64,000 nucleotides of DNA from Parastagonospora avenae f. sp. tritici 18332-5. Taxonomy: Eukaryota; Ascomycota; Dothideomycetes; Pleosporales; Phaeosphaeriaceae. The DNA lies in NCBI GenBank assembly GCA_022559985.1, contig JAFJTR010000003.1:682001-746000 (forward strand), in the 5' to 3' direction. Shown here piece by piece: positions 42,439 to 52,492 of the stretch. Position 1 is the first letter of the stretch. Each line of letters opens with the position of its first letter. The notes under the pieces were generated by a model. The model was not told where the DNA came from, did no database searches, and saw nothing but the letters and a program-made list of their open reading frames with translations. Both the position numbers and the translations under genes were made by a program.

Positions 42439-45304
42439 ATGTGGATTCTTACTTTGCTGGCACTGTCGCGTTTCGTCGTGGCCGGTCCAGACAACAGTTC
42501 ACAGGCCGAAACTTGTAAGTCCCAAAGAATACGAGATGATCTGATCCTAACGATATTAGATTGTAAGTTGTCTCCAACACATCTTTCCAAGATTGTATTC
42601 TTTCATGTCACGCCTCATTCACGTCACTTGGCAAATGTGATGCAATTGAGGGTGATTGGAAGAGTGTATAATCTTGGAGTGTAAAACATGCACATTGAAT
42701 TGTCATGCCGACTTTTCGGTGTCCTCAGACACACAATATCTATATTTTTGACAGAACATTGGATCGTGACTAACCTGAACAGACGATACCATTTTAACAT
42801 TAATTCCGACTTCGAGTTCACAGTCGAATTTTATACCTGCACAACCAGCTACACCCCCGCAGATAATCCATTTGACCGATGTAAGAGTAACGACTTCATC
42901 AGAGGACCCTCAGGGCACTGGGACTCCGCCTGTAACATTTGATGAGCCCATACCTCCGGTGGAATGGACTCCTCCAGGCTCGCAATCCTTACACCCTCAA
43001 ACCACGACAGCACAGACGCCAAAAGGACCCTTGACCACCTCACGATCATTTGCAAGCTTCTCAAACTCATCAAGTCTACAGCTGACGACTTTGGATGCTT
43101 CTCAAAACGGCACTGCGGCTGGTACCTGCACGGGATGTGTGATTGAAGCTTACAACCCGACGACTACCTCTTTCACCGCAACCAACGAATGGACAAGTAC
43201 TGTTGTCACTGCTACGGTAGTTACGTCTTTCATCACATATAATGATACGGTGGTAACGCAGTCGAAAACGGTAAATGTGACGAAGACAGTAACTGATGGT
43301 GACGATCAACCCATCACGCATACGACTCCGTTCTTTACCATTCAGCCAGCACCGGGGACCTATTTGACCGTAGACGCGGGGCCAACGTACGTTATCTACA
43401 ACAAGCTATATGGTGGTCTCGACAAAACCATCAGCAAAGAGTGGGCGTTTGGCAAGGAGACGGTTACCATGAATACGTGTCTGGCGGAGCCAACAAAGCT
43501 GAAAAACTGGGAACCGGCACGTACTGAGGATTGGCTCTATTTCATCACGTCATACAGGAACAACACACCAACCAGCACAGCGACCAACCTACCATATCCA
43601 TTGCCGACTGCCTTGGTACAGTATCTGAAGCAGAATCCTGCCATTTTGTCCCAATACCACGGTCATAACATCCAGACGTGCACCACAGAACGCACCAGCG
43701 GAGTTCTCGCGCCGAATCCCAGACCTAGCAAGGTGCCAGGACACCCGCAGCCCGAGTTTCCCCAGCCTTCTGCAGCTCCCCCGTTCCCTCCTTCACTTCC
43801 CTCGATCTCCACGAACACCTTTCTGCAGACGACATACGAGTCCACTTCCACGCATGTCACTGTAGCAGGGTGTCTTAGATGTCAGAACACAAAGCCACCG
43901 CCTGCGGCTACGCCGAATGTCCCAAGCTACTCAGAACCGGGACATAACGCTGCGCCTGAGCCTACTCCGGATGTCAATCAGCATGGGCAAACGAAGCCAA
44001 ACACACCTGAGCAGGGTAACGGACAGGGTGGACCGAACGGTGATAATTCGAACGGTGGCAATTCGAATGGTAACGATTCGAACGATCAGCGTCCACCTGG
44101 TAACCCAGTTGTTATTGGTGATGGCACCTTCATAGTCAGGCCAGGACAGTCCACTCCAGCCCCTAACAGGCCGGGTAATCAAAATCAGCCACCACCTGTA
44201 GTCATCATAGGATCACAGACATTTACGCAGGGGCAATCGACAGTCATAAACGGCGTCCCTGTCGTCGTGCCATCCGACGCTGGTGGCTCACGAGTCGTAA
44301 TTGGGGGTACCTCATATCCCGTCAACAACGGCCCAACAGCTGCCCCAGTCCTGACCGTCGGACAAAGCACAGTGACCGCCAACCCAGAAGGCCAATTCAT
44401 CGTAGGCTCAGAGACACTCAAACCCGGCGGCCCAGCCCTTACCATCGACGGCAGCACAGTGAGTCTCGGACCCGGCGGCGGCATCGCCATCATCAACGGC
44501 GCAACCCAAACCCTCGCAAATGCACCCGTCATCACATCTCCACCCGCCATCACTGTCGACGGACGCATCATCCCCGCAACAGTCGTAGGCGGAACAACGC
44601 AACTCGTCATCGGCGGCCAGACACTTCTCCCCGGCGGCCCTGCCATCACCGTATCCGGCACAACATACAGCCTCCCAAGCGGCACCCAAATCGTCATCAA
44701 CGGCCTAACATCCACCCTGTCAGGCCAAAATATCGGCGCCCTGACCGTCCTCGACGGCACACCAGCATACATGCTCGGCCCAGACGCAACACTCACGCCC
44801 GGCGGCGCAGTGACTCTCTCAGGCACAACATACTCCCTGCCCGCAGCCTCCCCCGGCGTCATCGTCGTCAATGGCGTGACGTCCACCTTCTCCCCCGACT
44901 CTGGAATCACAGCTGCCCCCGCCCTCACCATCGCGGGCAAAACATACACCCCAAACACCCGCGACGGCACGCGAGAGTATGTAGTAGCTCAGGGCACCAC
45001 GCTGCGCCCCGGCCAGGCCGTCACCCTCGACGGCACGACTTATAGTCTCGACCCGGCGGGCACCGCGCTGGTGGTTAATGGGCTCACGAGCAGTGTGGCG
45101 AGGGGTCCGGCGAGTGCGAGCGCGAGCACGACGGGTGGGAGGGACGTTGGAGATTTCATTTGGAGTGGGATTGGAGGGGTGGGGGGGACGAGTACGAGTC
45201 GGGCGGGTGCGGGGGGGACAAGGAGGGGGATGGGGATGGGGATGGATGGGTGGGTTGAGGGGGTTGTTGTGGGGTTTGCAGGGTGGGTGGTTATGTTGGG
45301 GTGA
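42439..45304 (+). CDS. Repeat-bearing cell-surface protein, probably GPI-anchored
   Basis: Exon 1 (42439-42514) encodes a signal peptide, MWILTLLALSRFVVAG. A 268-nt gap (42515-42782, GTAAGT ... GACTAAC ... GAACAG) leads to exon 2 (42783-45304), giving 865 aa. A possible 3-nt exon inside the gap is described under findings. The N-terminal half is Thr/Ser/Pro-rich with many NxT sites; the middle has Gly/Asn repeats (NGDNSNGGNSNGNDSN). From about residue 415 to 785 there are four to five degenerate repeats of about 75 residues built around TLxPGGxAITVSGTTYSL and VxxNGxTST. The C-terminus is Ser/Gly-rich and ends in a hydrophobic segment (VVVGFAGWVVMLG), as in GPI-anchored wall proteins. Similar repeat proteins are common in Pezizomycotina and uncharacterised. 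Confidence 0.82.
44110..45100 (+). repeat. Degenerate protein-level tandem repeats in surface protein
   Basis: Four to five units of about 75 codons share the core [TL]xPGGxA[IV]T[VL]xGTTYSL followed by VxxNGxTST. Units differ at many positions, so they are old. Boundaries are approximate. Confidence 0.7.
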
Positions 45305-46015
45305 ATGATAGATTGGAGTGATGATCTTTTTTGGGCATTGCTTAGCGTGGCGTTTTTGGGTGGTTGAGTATTTGATGGGATTGGGCATGGGGATGCGAAA
45401 GACTGGGTATGGGGAAAAGGATGGAAATTGGATCGGGATATTATGAGAGCCCAACGGCGCATTTGAGTAGCACAAGATCATAAATAATACACACAACCGA
45501 TATACATTTGCTCATGAGTATACTGTAAAAAGCCGTCAAAACGTCGTAAACACGTGCACATAAGCTCAAAGCTCGTAACAGCCATGTGTGTACGTAATTC
45601 CACATTCATCGTTCCCTCCCAATCGTCCCGACTATTCACATGCCGATATCCAATCCCATCCCATCCCATCCCATTTAATTTCACATGTCAGCTCAGCTCA
45701 CACCCCTCCTGCATCCGGGACACCACGCCCTCGGGCCCCAACAAACTCCAGCCCTGAACCTCGGCACACACCACACTACAGCTTCGCAGCCGCAACCGGG
45801 GCACCGACCTGAGCGACACGCGTTAGCTTATATTCACATGTTTGAGAGACTTTCTTATGTTACGCGACGAGTGCGTGATGTGATGGACGAATCATAACGC
45901 TTTTTTGCATTGGAGCTTACGGGCTAAACTGCATTTGGTTTGCCTGGACATGTGGTGTGGTATAGTTACATAGGTAGATCAAGGAGAGCAGAAACACGAT
46001 TAGAAATTGATGAGC
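45305..46015. other. Convergent 3' ends
   Basis: Space between the surface-protein gene and malate synthase. A short (CCCAT)-type run lies around 45652-45676. No gene was recognised. Confidence 0.5.
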
Positions 46016-47799
46016 TTAGAGCTTCGAGGCGCCCTTGGGGGGACCTACGTTTGTGATTTCGTTGTAAAGTAATCTAGTGGGTGTTAGCATGAAATCACAG
46101 TTGCAAGTGGAGTGAAGAACTTACGAGGTCAGGAACTCGGCGTAGTCCTCGCCAGTAACCTGGCCGGCAAAGTACTTCTCGGCGACGTGGAACTTGTTGC
46201 CCTTGGGTGCCTTTTGGCTCAATGCCTTGGCTTGCTCGTGGAGCAGCTTGAGTGCGTAGTCCTTGGTGACCTTCTTGCCCTCTGCAGTTTCCACGCTGTG
46301 CCTTGTCCATTGCCACAGCTGGCTCCTCGATACTTCAGCAGTAGCTGCATCCTCCATGAGGTAGTTGATGGGCACGCAGCCGACACCACGAATCCAAGCC
46401 TCCATGTAGGCGAGACCGATGTCGAGGTTCTTACGGATGCCCTCCTCGGTGACCTTGCCTGGCACGTTCATGTTGAGCAAGTCATTCGCAGTGATGTGGA
46501 CATCCTCGCGGCGCACGTGCATCTGGTTGGGTGTAGGCATGTGCTCGTTGAAGATGTCGGATGCGATGGCAGCGAGCGCCGGGTGAGCGACCCAGGTACC
46601 GTCGTGGCCGGCGCGCACCTCACGGAGCTTGTCGGCACGAACCTTGGCCATGGCAGTGTCGTTCGCTTGTTGGTCGTTCTTGATGGGGATTTGAGCAGCC
46701 ATACCACCCATGGCGTGTACGCCTCGCTTGTGGCAGGTCTTGATGAGCAGCTTGACGTATGCGTCCATGAAGGGGCTCGTCATGGTGACTGAGTCTCGGT
46801 CGGGAAGGATGAAGTTAGGGTTCTGGCGGAAGCGCTTGATGGTGCTGAAGATGTAGTCCCAGCGACCGCAGTTGAGGCCAGAAGAGTGGTCGCGAAGCTC
46901 GTAGATGATCTGTGATACCGTTAGCGAAAGAATTCGCCGTTCGTAAGAATCTTTCATACCTCATCCATCTCGAAAGCAGCCGTAATGGTCTCGATCAGGA
47001 CAGTGCCTCGGATGGTGCCGCGCTTCATGCCGATGTAGTCCTGGGCCAAGTTGAAGACGTCGTTCCACAACCTTGCCTCAAGATGCGACTCCATCTTGGG
47101 CAGGTAGAAGTATGGGCCAGCGCCACGCTTGACAAGCTCGTGGGCGTTGTTGAAGAAGTACAGCCCGAAGTCGAAGAGACCGCCAGAGATGGGCTCGCCG
47201 TCGACGGTGAAGTGCTTCTCCTCGAGATGCCAGCCCCGGGCACGTGCAATGAGTGTGGGGAGTGTCCGGTCGGTGCGGAGCTTGTACTCCTTCTCGCCCT
47301 GCTTGAAGTCGACCTTCCTGCGGATGGCATCGTGGAGGTTGAGCTGGCCGTTGATCATGTTGTCCCATGTTGGTGCGCTTGAATCTAGCAGGTGTTAGCT
47401 TCTGGCCATGTCAAGCTTCAGCTGCGGATACTTACCCTCAAAGTCGGCCATGTATGTCCAGACGTTCGAGTTCAAGGCGTTGACAACCATCTTGCGGTCG
47501 GTTGGGCCGGTGATCTCGACGCGCCTGTCTACCAGGCCGGGCGCTGGTGGTGCACCTCTCCATGTGTCATTCTCGCGGATGTGCTTGGTCTCTGGGAGGA
47601 AGTCGAGCAGGTTGCCCTTGTCGAGCTCGGCTTGACGGATCACTCGTCGCTGGAGAAGAGCTTTCCGGCGCTCGTTAAATGTGCGGTGGAGGAGGGCAAG
47701 GAAGACGGCAGCATCTTTGCTGAGGATGTGACGGTTCTGGTCGTTCAGCTCGCCGAGGATGTTGACCTCGCGCAGGATGGTGTCGGGATTGGCAGCCAT
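46016..47799 (-). CDS. acuE: Malate synthase, peroxisomal
   Basis: Four exons, 47799-47436, 47384-46960, 46909-46125 and 46073-46016, with 50-51 nt introns, give 543 aa, the usual length. Malate synthase condenses glyoxylate with acetyl-CoA in the glyoxylate cycle. Signature sequences include RVEITGPTDRKMVVNALNS, TLIARARGWHLEEKH, YFYLPKMESHLEARLWND, GTIRGTVLIETI with the catalytic Arg and Glu, HSSGLNCGRWDYIFS, and GVGCVPINYLMEDAATAEVS with the catalytic-base Asp. The last exon ends in SKL, a type 1 peroxisomal targeting signal, so the enzyme is in peroxisomes/glyoxysomes. It should be induced on acetate or fatty acids through FacB-type control, although no such site was verified here. Confidence 0.97.
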
Positions 47800-48884
47800 G
47801 GTGAAGTTTGTACTGTTAGTGATTCAATTGTTTGAGTGCTCACGGTACGAGACGTGAGGAATGCAATGAGGTTTGCGTGCGGAGACGAAGACGGGGCCAA
47901 CGGGCGATGATATAATTCTTGCAAACGTCACCCATCTTGACCATGGGCCGAGGATCTGCTTTGTCTACCAACTGATGCAGGCTAGGCCGGCTGCTGTGAA
48001 TGGTGAGCTCGAGACCCCAGCTTCGGAGCTATGGAGCTTGAGCTTGTGACGGTGCCCAGCCGCTACCTCACCCCGCATAACCACTCGATCAGCGCAACAT
48101 ATCCGGCATTCGCGCATCTTTCTGACGCTTCGAAACACTGTTCCTTGCGCGTGCAATCTCAAAGGGCAGCAATTTGCAGCAATATCGTGGATGGTGCAGG
48201 AAAGCGGCGGAAGCGTGCGGCAATTCACGGAAGTCGCGATGTTGTGTTTCGGTAGCGCGAACTCTTCCGAGGCACTCACCGGACACTTCCGATGTTCAGT
48301 CGCCTCTTCAACGTCGAAGCTTATGATTAAGCCCTATTCCCGAATTTGCCTTCCATCATTGTGGCTTTTCTTCACCTTCAGCAATTATAGAGTCTTGCGC
48401 GCTTTAACACTGCGTCCTAAGAGATCTCATGCAATATACCGAGACAGAGCAACTTGCAAGCCCGTGTCGAGCAGAACAACACTATCGCAGACCACGATTG
48501 CACTGTACAACGAAACATCAGGTTATAGAAGAGTCGCATGCATCAGGTGGGCATGACAATTGCTTCTTGTGCTTGCATCGTGATGCAACTTTAACTTCGT
48601 TGCCTCATACATCTTGCAATAACACCTAGGCCTATCTGCACTCATCAAGGTACTGCATAGATCTGTGAGGCGCAATTCAGAGTGCAGCATGAGCTGAGAT
48701 AATACTGTTTGGGGGTTTCGTCTCCTTATCGAAGTCGATCGTCGTGTCTCTCGCTCTTTCACTTTTTGTCAACAAGCAAAACATTCGTTCCACATCCGGC
48801 TTAGTGCGGATATACTCACTTTTTCCCTCAAGACCTCGTTACTCCATCCTCATCGCAGTACATTGCGCATGGTTTGCCGCCACC
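47800..48884. other. Divergent intergenic region, 1.1 kb
   Basis: Malate synthase promoter (AT-rich TATAT-like patch near 47.91 kb) and the upstream part of the broken gene at 48885. No other gene was recognised. Confidence 0.45.
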
Positions 48885-50000
48885 ATGTGCTACCTCAACT
48901 GCCTGCCAGACTCATGGGGCGATTACCCGGAGTCGCGAGGTCCGCGAGCAATGCCTAGCCTTGTTTGGGCTATGCCTGTCGATATCGTCGAGTTAGGTGC
49001 CAGCCTTGAGATCTACTCGGCTCAATTGCAACAGGCAACCACGCTGCGTCTTTGCCACAGGTTCGGAGGCGGAGCTCTTTCGAAGCTGCCATAAGAAATC
49101 CTAGACAACATCATAGATACTGCATATTAAGTGGGCAAAGAGGAAATCCGATTCAGTTGGAAACAGCATTACCTGTGCTTTGAAGGAAGATGCACACGAG
49201 TCCACCACTACAAACCTTACGGCCCAGATTCTGAAATGGTTTGGGATCAGACATATGAGAACCTCTGTTGTAGCGACGATGAACCCATCAAAGGGGCGTC
49301 TGAGTATACCGAGGAGCAGAAGTTGAGCATGATCGAAGACGAGCTAGACAACAACGATTACTTCTGGGAGGAGATATGGGAGCTGTATCATGAGAGACGC
49401 GAATCGTGGCTTGATCAAGTCTGTTTGTGCAGGAAGAAGACTGCGCCCGATCAGAAGGGAGTGTCTTTTACTCAACTCAACAAGGTAAGTTATGCAACAA
49501 AAGTTATGGCCTCGTTCACGTACTTACCATCGTTGCAGTTACTCAAAACCCACTTTGGCATAGAAGCAGTTGTTCATCATGAAGTCATGTCAGAAAACTT
49601 GGTGTCGCTCCTCCCGGACATCTCTGGTTATAGCGAGATCTCGTACTACACATCCTGCTTCCTGAGTATTTCTCCTCCACAGTCAGCATCCAAGCCGAAC
49701 TTCCGGGGTCGCGCCGCACAGCATCGAAATGCCGCGTATCTGAAAAACAAGAACCATCTCGCATTTCGTGAGATCATCAAACCTACCCAGTTGAGCATCT
49801 CAGATCAGCAGAAACTTCGCTTTGCAAAGGCTATGAGAGTTCTTGGCTTGCATCCGTACTATCATCTTACCGAGCTTGACGCTTTGCTCAGTCCAGATAA
49901 CGACGACAAAGCTTTGTGGGCGTTCTGTGGCAAGTGGATCAAAGGACGCCCCAAGCCCACGTCACAACAATGGTCAGGGAAGGTGAAGCTTGCTCAATGA
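48885..50000 (+). pseudogene. Broken 2EXR/F-box-like gene, two in-frame TAA codons
   Basis: From a perfect start context (GCCGCCACCATGT, ATG 48885) the frame runs through FGGGALSKLP, then TAA (49092-49094), then EILDNIIDTAY, then TAA (49128-49130), then VGKEEIRFSWKQHYLCFEG and on to a stop at 50000. A 54-nt in-frame intron at 49485-49538 (GTAAGT / TTGCAG) follows. The block KLP-x-EILDNIID is the LPxEILDxI motif of 2EXR/F-box-like proteins, where the interrupted position is normally Gln or Pro. No intron can remove both stops without removing this motif. The downstream 270 codons are otherwise intact and well ordered, so decay is recent, or the stops are errors. Restored length would be about 350 residues. 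Function of the family is unknown. Confidence 0.7.
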
Positions 50001-50357
50001 GTACGGCGCGAGAAAGAATCAAGGTATGTGTCTGCATCCGTTTCTTGGCTACTAGTATACTAAATAATGTTCATAGAATTCTCGAAGGAGAAATGGCCCC
50101 AACTGATGATGATCGCCACATCGGATGCTATCGGACCAGCCTGATACTCACTGGTTGCCAATATGGCCATTGCAGTCTGTATGCACCAAGCAGAGGAAGT
50201 GACTGCAGGACTTAACACACAAAGCACCCATAAAGTGCGTTCATGGAACACACGGTATGCGAAGTTTGGCACAGTTATGTCGAGGGGAGCACATATCTGC
50301 AGATGCGAAATGCAGTACTTACAACACGTCCAAGTTAGATGAGGCGAATAGACTCTA
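50001..50357. other. Convergent 3' ends, no gene seen
   Basis: Short space between the broken 2EXR-like gene and the GlcNAc-6-P deacetylase gene; nothing recognised. Confidence 0.5.
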
Positions 50358-51924
50358 TTATCCTCGTGTCTCACCATCTGCCTCCCTCGTTGCAACCTCC
50401 TCCTCCCTATCCCACACCTTAACTCCCGCAACCCACGTCTGCAAAATCTCCCCATCGTTACTCAGCACCGTCAAGTCTGCCCTCCTCCCCTCCTTCAACA
50501 CACCCCTCCCACCCTCACCATCAATGCCCATCAACCCCGCCACATTTTCTGTCACCGTGCCCACCGCCTCCGCAATGCCACACCCACTCCACCCCATCAA
50601 ATTCCTCACACTCTGCTGCAGCGGTATACACCCCCCAATCAACGTCTCCGTGCCCGCAATCGTCGCCCTATCCCCTGTCTTTGTCTGCTCAAACGGAATT
50701 TGCGCATGTCCCGGATACGCGCCATCAGGCAGCGAAGCAAGCTCGATACTATCCGTGATGGTGATTGCGCGATTGGGATTCGCGCGGCGCAGCAACGAGA
50801 CGGTGTTGGGATGGAGATGCTGCCCATCTGCTATTATGGTGTAATACGGCGGTGACGGAGTGTGCGTAGTTGGAAGAGAGATGAGACCCGCCAGCCCCGG
50901 CTCCCTCGAGCCAAACCCAGGCATCGCATTCAACGTGTGCGTCAAACAAGTCGCGCCGGCATTCAAGCCCGCCAGACCCTGCTCGTACGTCGCGGTTGAA
51001 TGGCCCATGGATACTTTTATCCCTTGGGCGGTCAACGTGTTGATCAGCGATGAGGAGTCGGGGAGCTCGGGCGCGAGCGTGACGAGCTTGATGGCGTTGT
51101 GCAGGTTGGAGGGGCCGTAGATGGTGGATGGGGGGACAGAGCATGGGGTGAAGAGGGAGGCGTTGTGGGCGCCTTTTTTGCTGGGGTGCAGGTAGGGGCC
51201 TTCGGCGTGGGCGCCGAGGAGGGAGGCGGAGTGCGGGATGGGGCGGGGGGTGAGGGAGGGCAGGATCTGGGGGTGTTGTTAGTGAGGGTTGGAGATGAGG
51301 GTAGTGACGGCGTGCGTAGGAGGGTGGTTTGATAAAGGGGGGAGGGTGGGGGGAGGGCGTGATTATGACAGGCTGTATGTTTGGTTTGGCAAAACGTATA
51401 AGTTCTTATGGATCAAATGAGCGCATGTAGATTCTCATGCTCTTGAAATAGCTTCAGCCATGTGTTGTATAGTCATGATAGCCGGAGGAAGGCTAATTTG
51501 ACATCAGGCTGACACACTTGAGCACATGCACCAAGGTGCCTTGCAGATTTATGCAAATCACACGTAGGGACCGTAGGAAAAATGGTCTAACCTTCTGAAA
51601 CTCGTCGCTCTTTACAGTAGGTATCGTGGCATAGAAACCAGTGACGCCCTGAGTCGCGTAGTATCTTGCAATGTTGTCTACTTTCGCCGCATAGCTCTTC
51701 TCATCGTCAAAGTGCGTGAAATGAAACCCATTCCCGCCGTTTGTGTGCAGTTCCAGGAATCCAGGTGCAATGATCGCATCTTCCAAATCCACAGCCTCGC
51801 CTCCAATATACCCGTCTCTTTTCAAGATAAGCCCCGTCTCGTCGGAGATGACGAGGTGGTCCTCGACGAGCTCGCCATTGAGGATGTAGCGACAGTTTGT
51901 GAAGAGAGTGAACCAGCCCGACAT
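50358..51924 (-). CDS. N-acetylglucosamine-6-phosphate deacetylase
   Basis: Two exons, 51924-51592 and 51266-50358, give 413 aa. They are separated by a 325-nt intron (donor GTTAGA, branch CACTAAC, acceptor CCCCAG), very long for this window, yet the junction DEFQK-ILPSLTPR is exactly the family continuation. The enzyme removes acetate from GlcNAc-6-P in chitin-sugar use, acting in the cytosol. Amidohydrolase landmarks: IIAPGFLELHTNG, GLLGAHAEGPYL-type metal Glu (here LLGAHAEGPYLHPSKKGAHN), VSMGHSTATYEQG, CLTHTLNAMPG, IIADGQHLHP and ITDSIELASL with the catalytic Asp, then GTETLIGGC. The rest of the fungal GlcNAc cluster (kinase, deaminase, transporter) is not seen nearby. Confidence 0.93.
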
Positions 51925-52492
51925 TGTCAGTCAGTGCACGATTGCCAATGCGTGGATGGCGATAGCGGGAACCTTTTTGGCAGGTTTTTGAAAGTCGGGA
52001 TGGTTGAGGGCGTCCAAAGGTGGTCTAGATGACCCCGCGTCGACGGCTCTCATTGGTCAATGCATGGGTGCAACGCGACGGATCTACGTCAGCTCACAGG
52101 ATGATTTTCACGATGCCACATGCGTGCCATGTTAGCTTGACAGACGCAGCAGCCACAGTGGAGAATTGTTGGCTTCTTGCCGCGCAGAAGCAAGAGCTGG
52201 AGTCGCGCCTTTTCTGCGCAAACGGTAACGCGGCGGCTGCTTGATTTAGTGTGACACCGAAGTGGTTCAAGCTGTGTATGATGTCATTTGTGTGCCGCGT
52301 AGCACCTCTTCTTTGAACTGAGGTTATCTGCCTTGCTTTCGCGTGCCCACGGAGATTTCTCCGCTTCATTTGACGCTTCTTCCCCTCCTTCACGATATTC
52401 GTGATTTTACCTCTGAGCCCAATTGTTGTGGTCGAGGCTCGCGTTGCTCCATTGCTCTTGTCAAGGCCTTGTGGAGACACGATCCCCACTAT
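51925..52492. other. Divergent promoter region
   Basis: 568 bp between the deacetylase and Mug190 start codons. The Mug190 frame is open upstream from 52343 but begins at a GTG and is treated as 5' leader. Confidence 0.5.

Noticed and set aside
44185..44970. 261-codon frame on the minus strand inside the surface-protein gene
   Set aside because: It is antisense to the Gly/Thr repeat region; regular codon bias of the repeats keeps the opposite frame open. No start context, intron or domain supports it.
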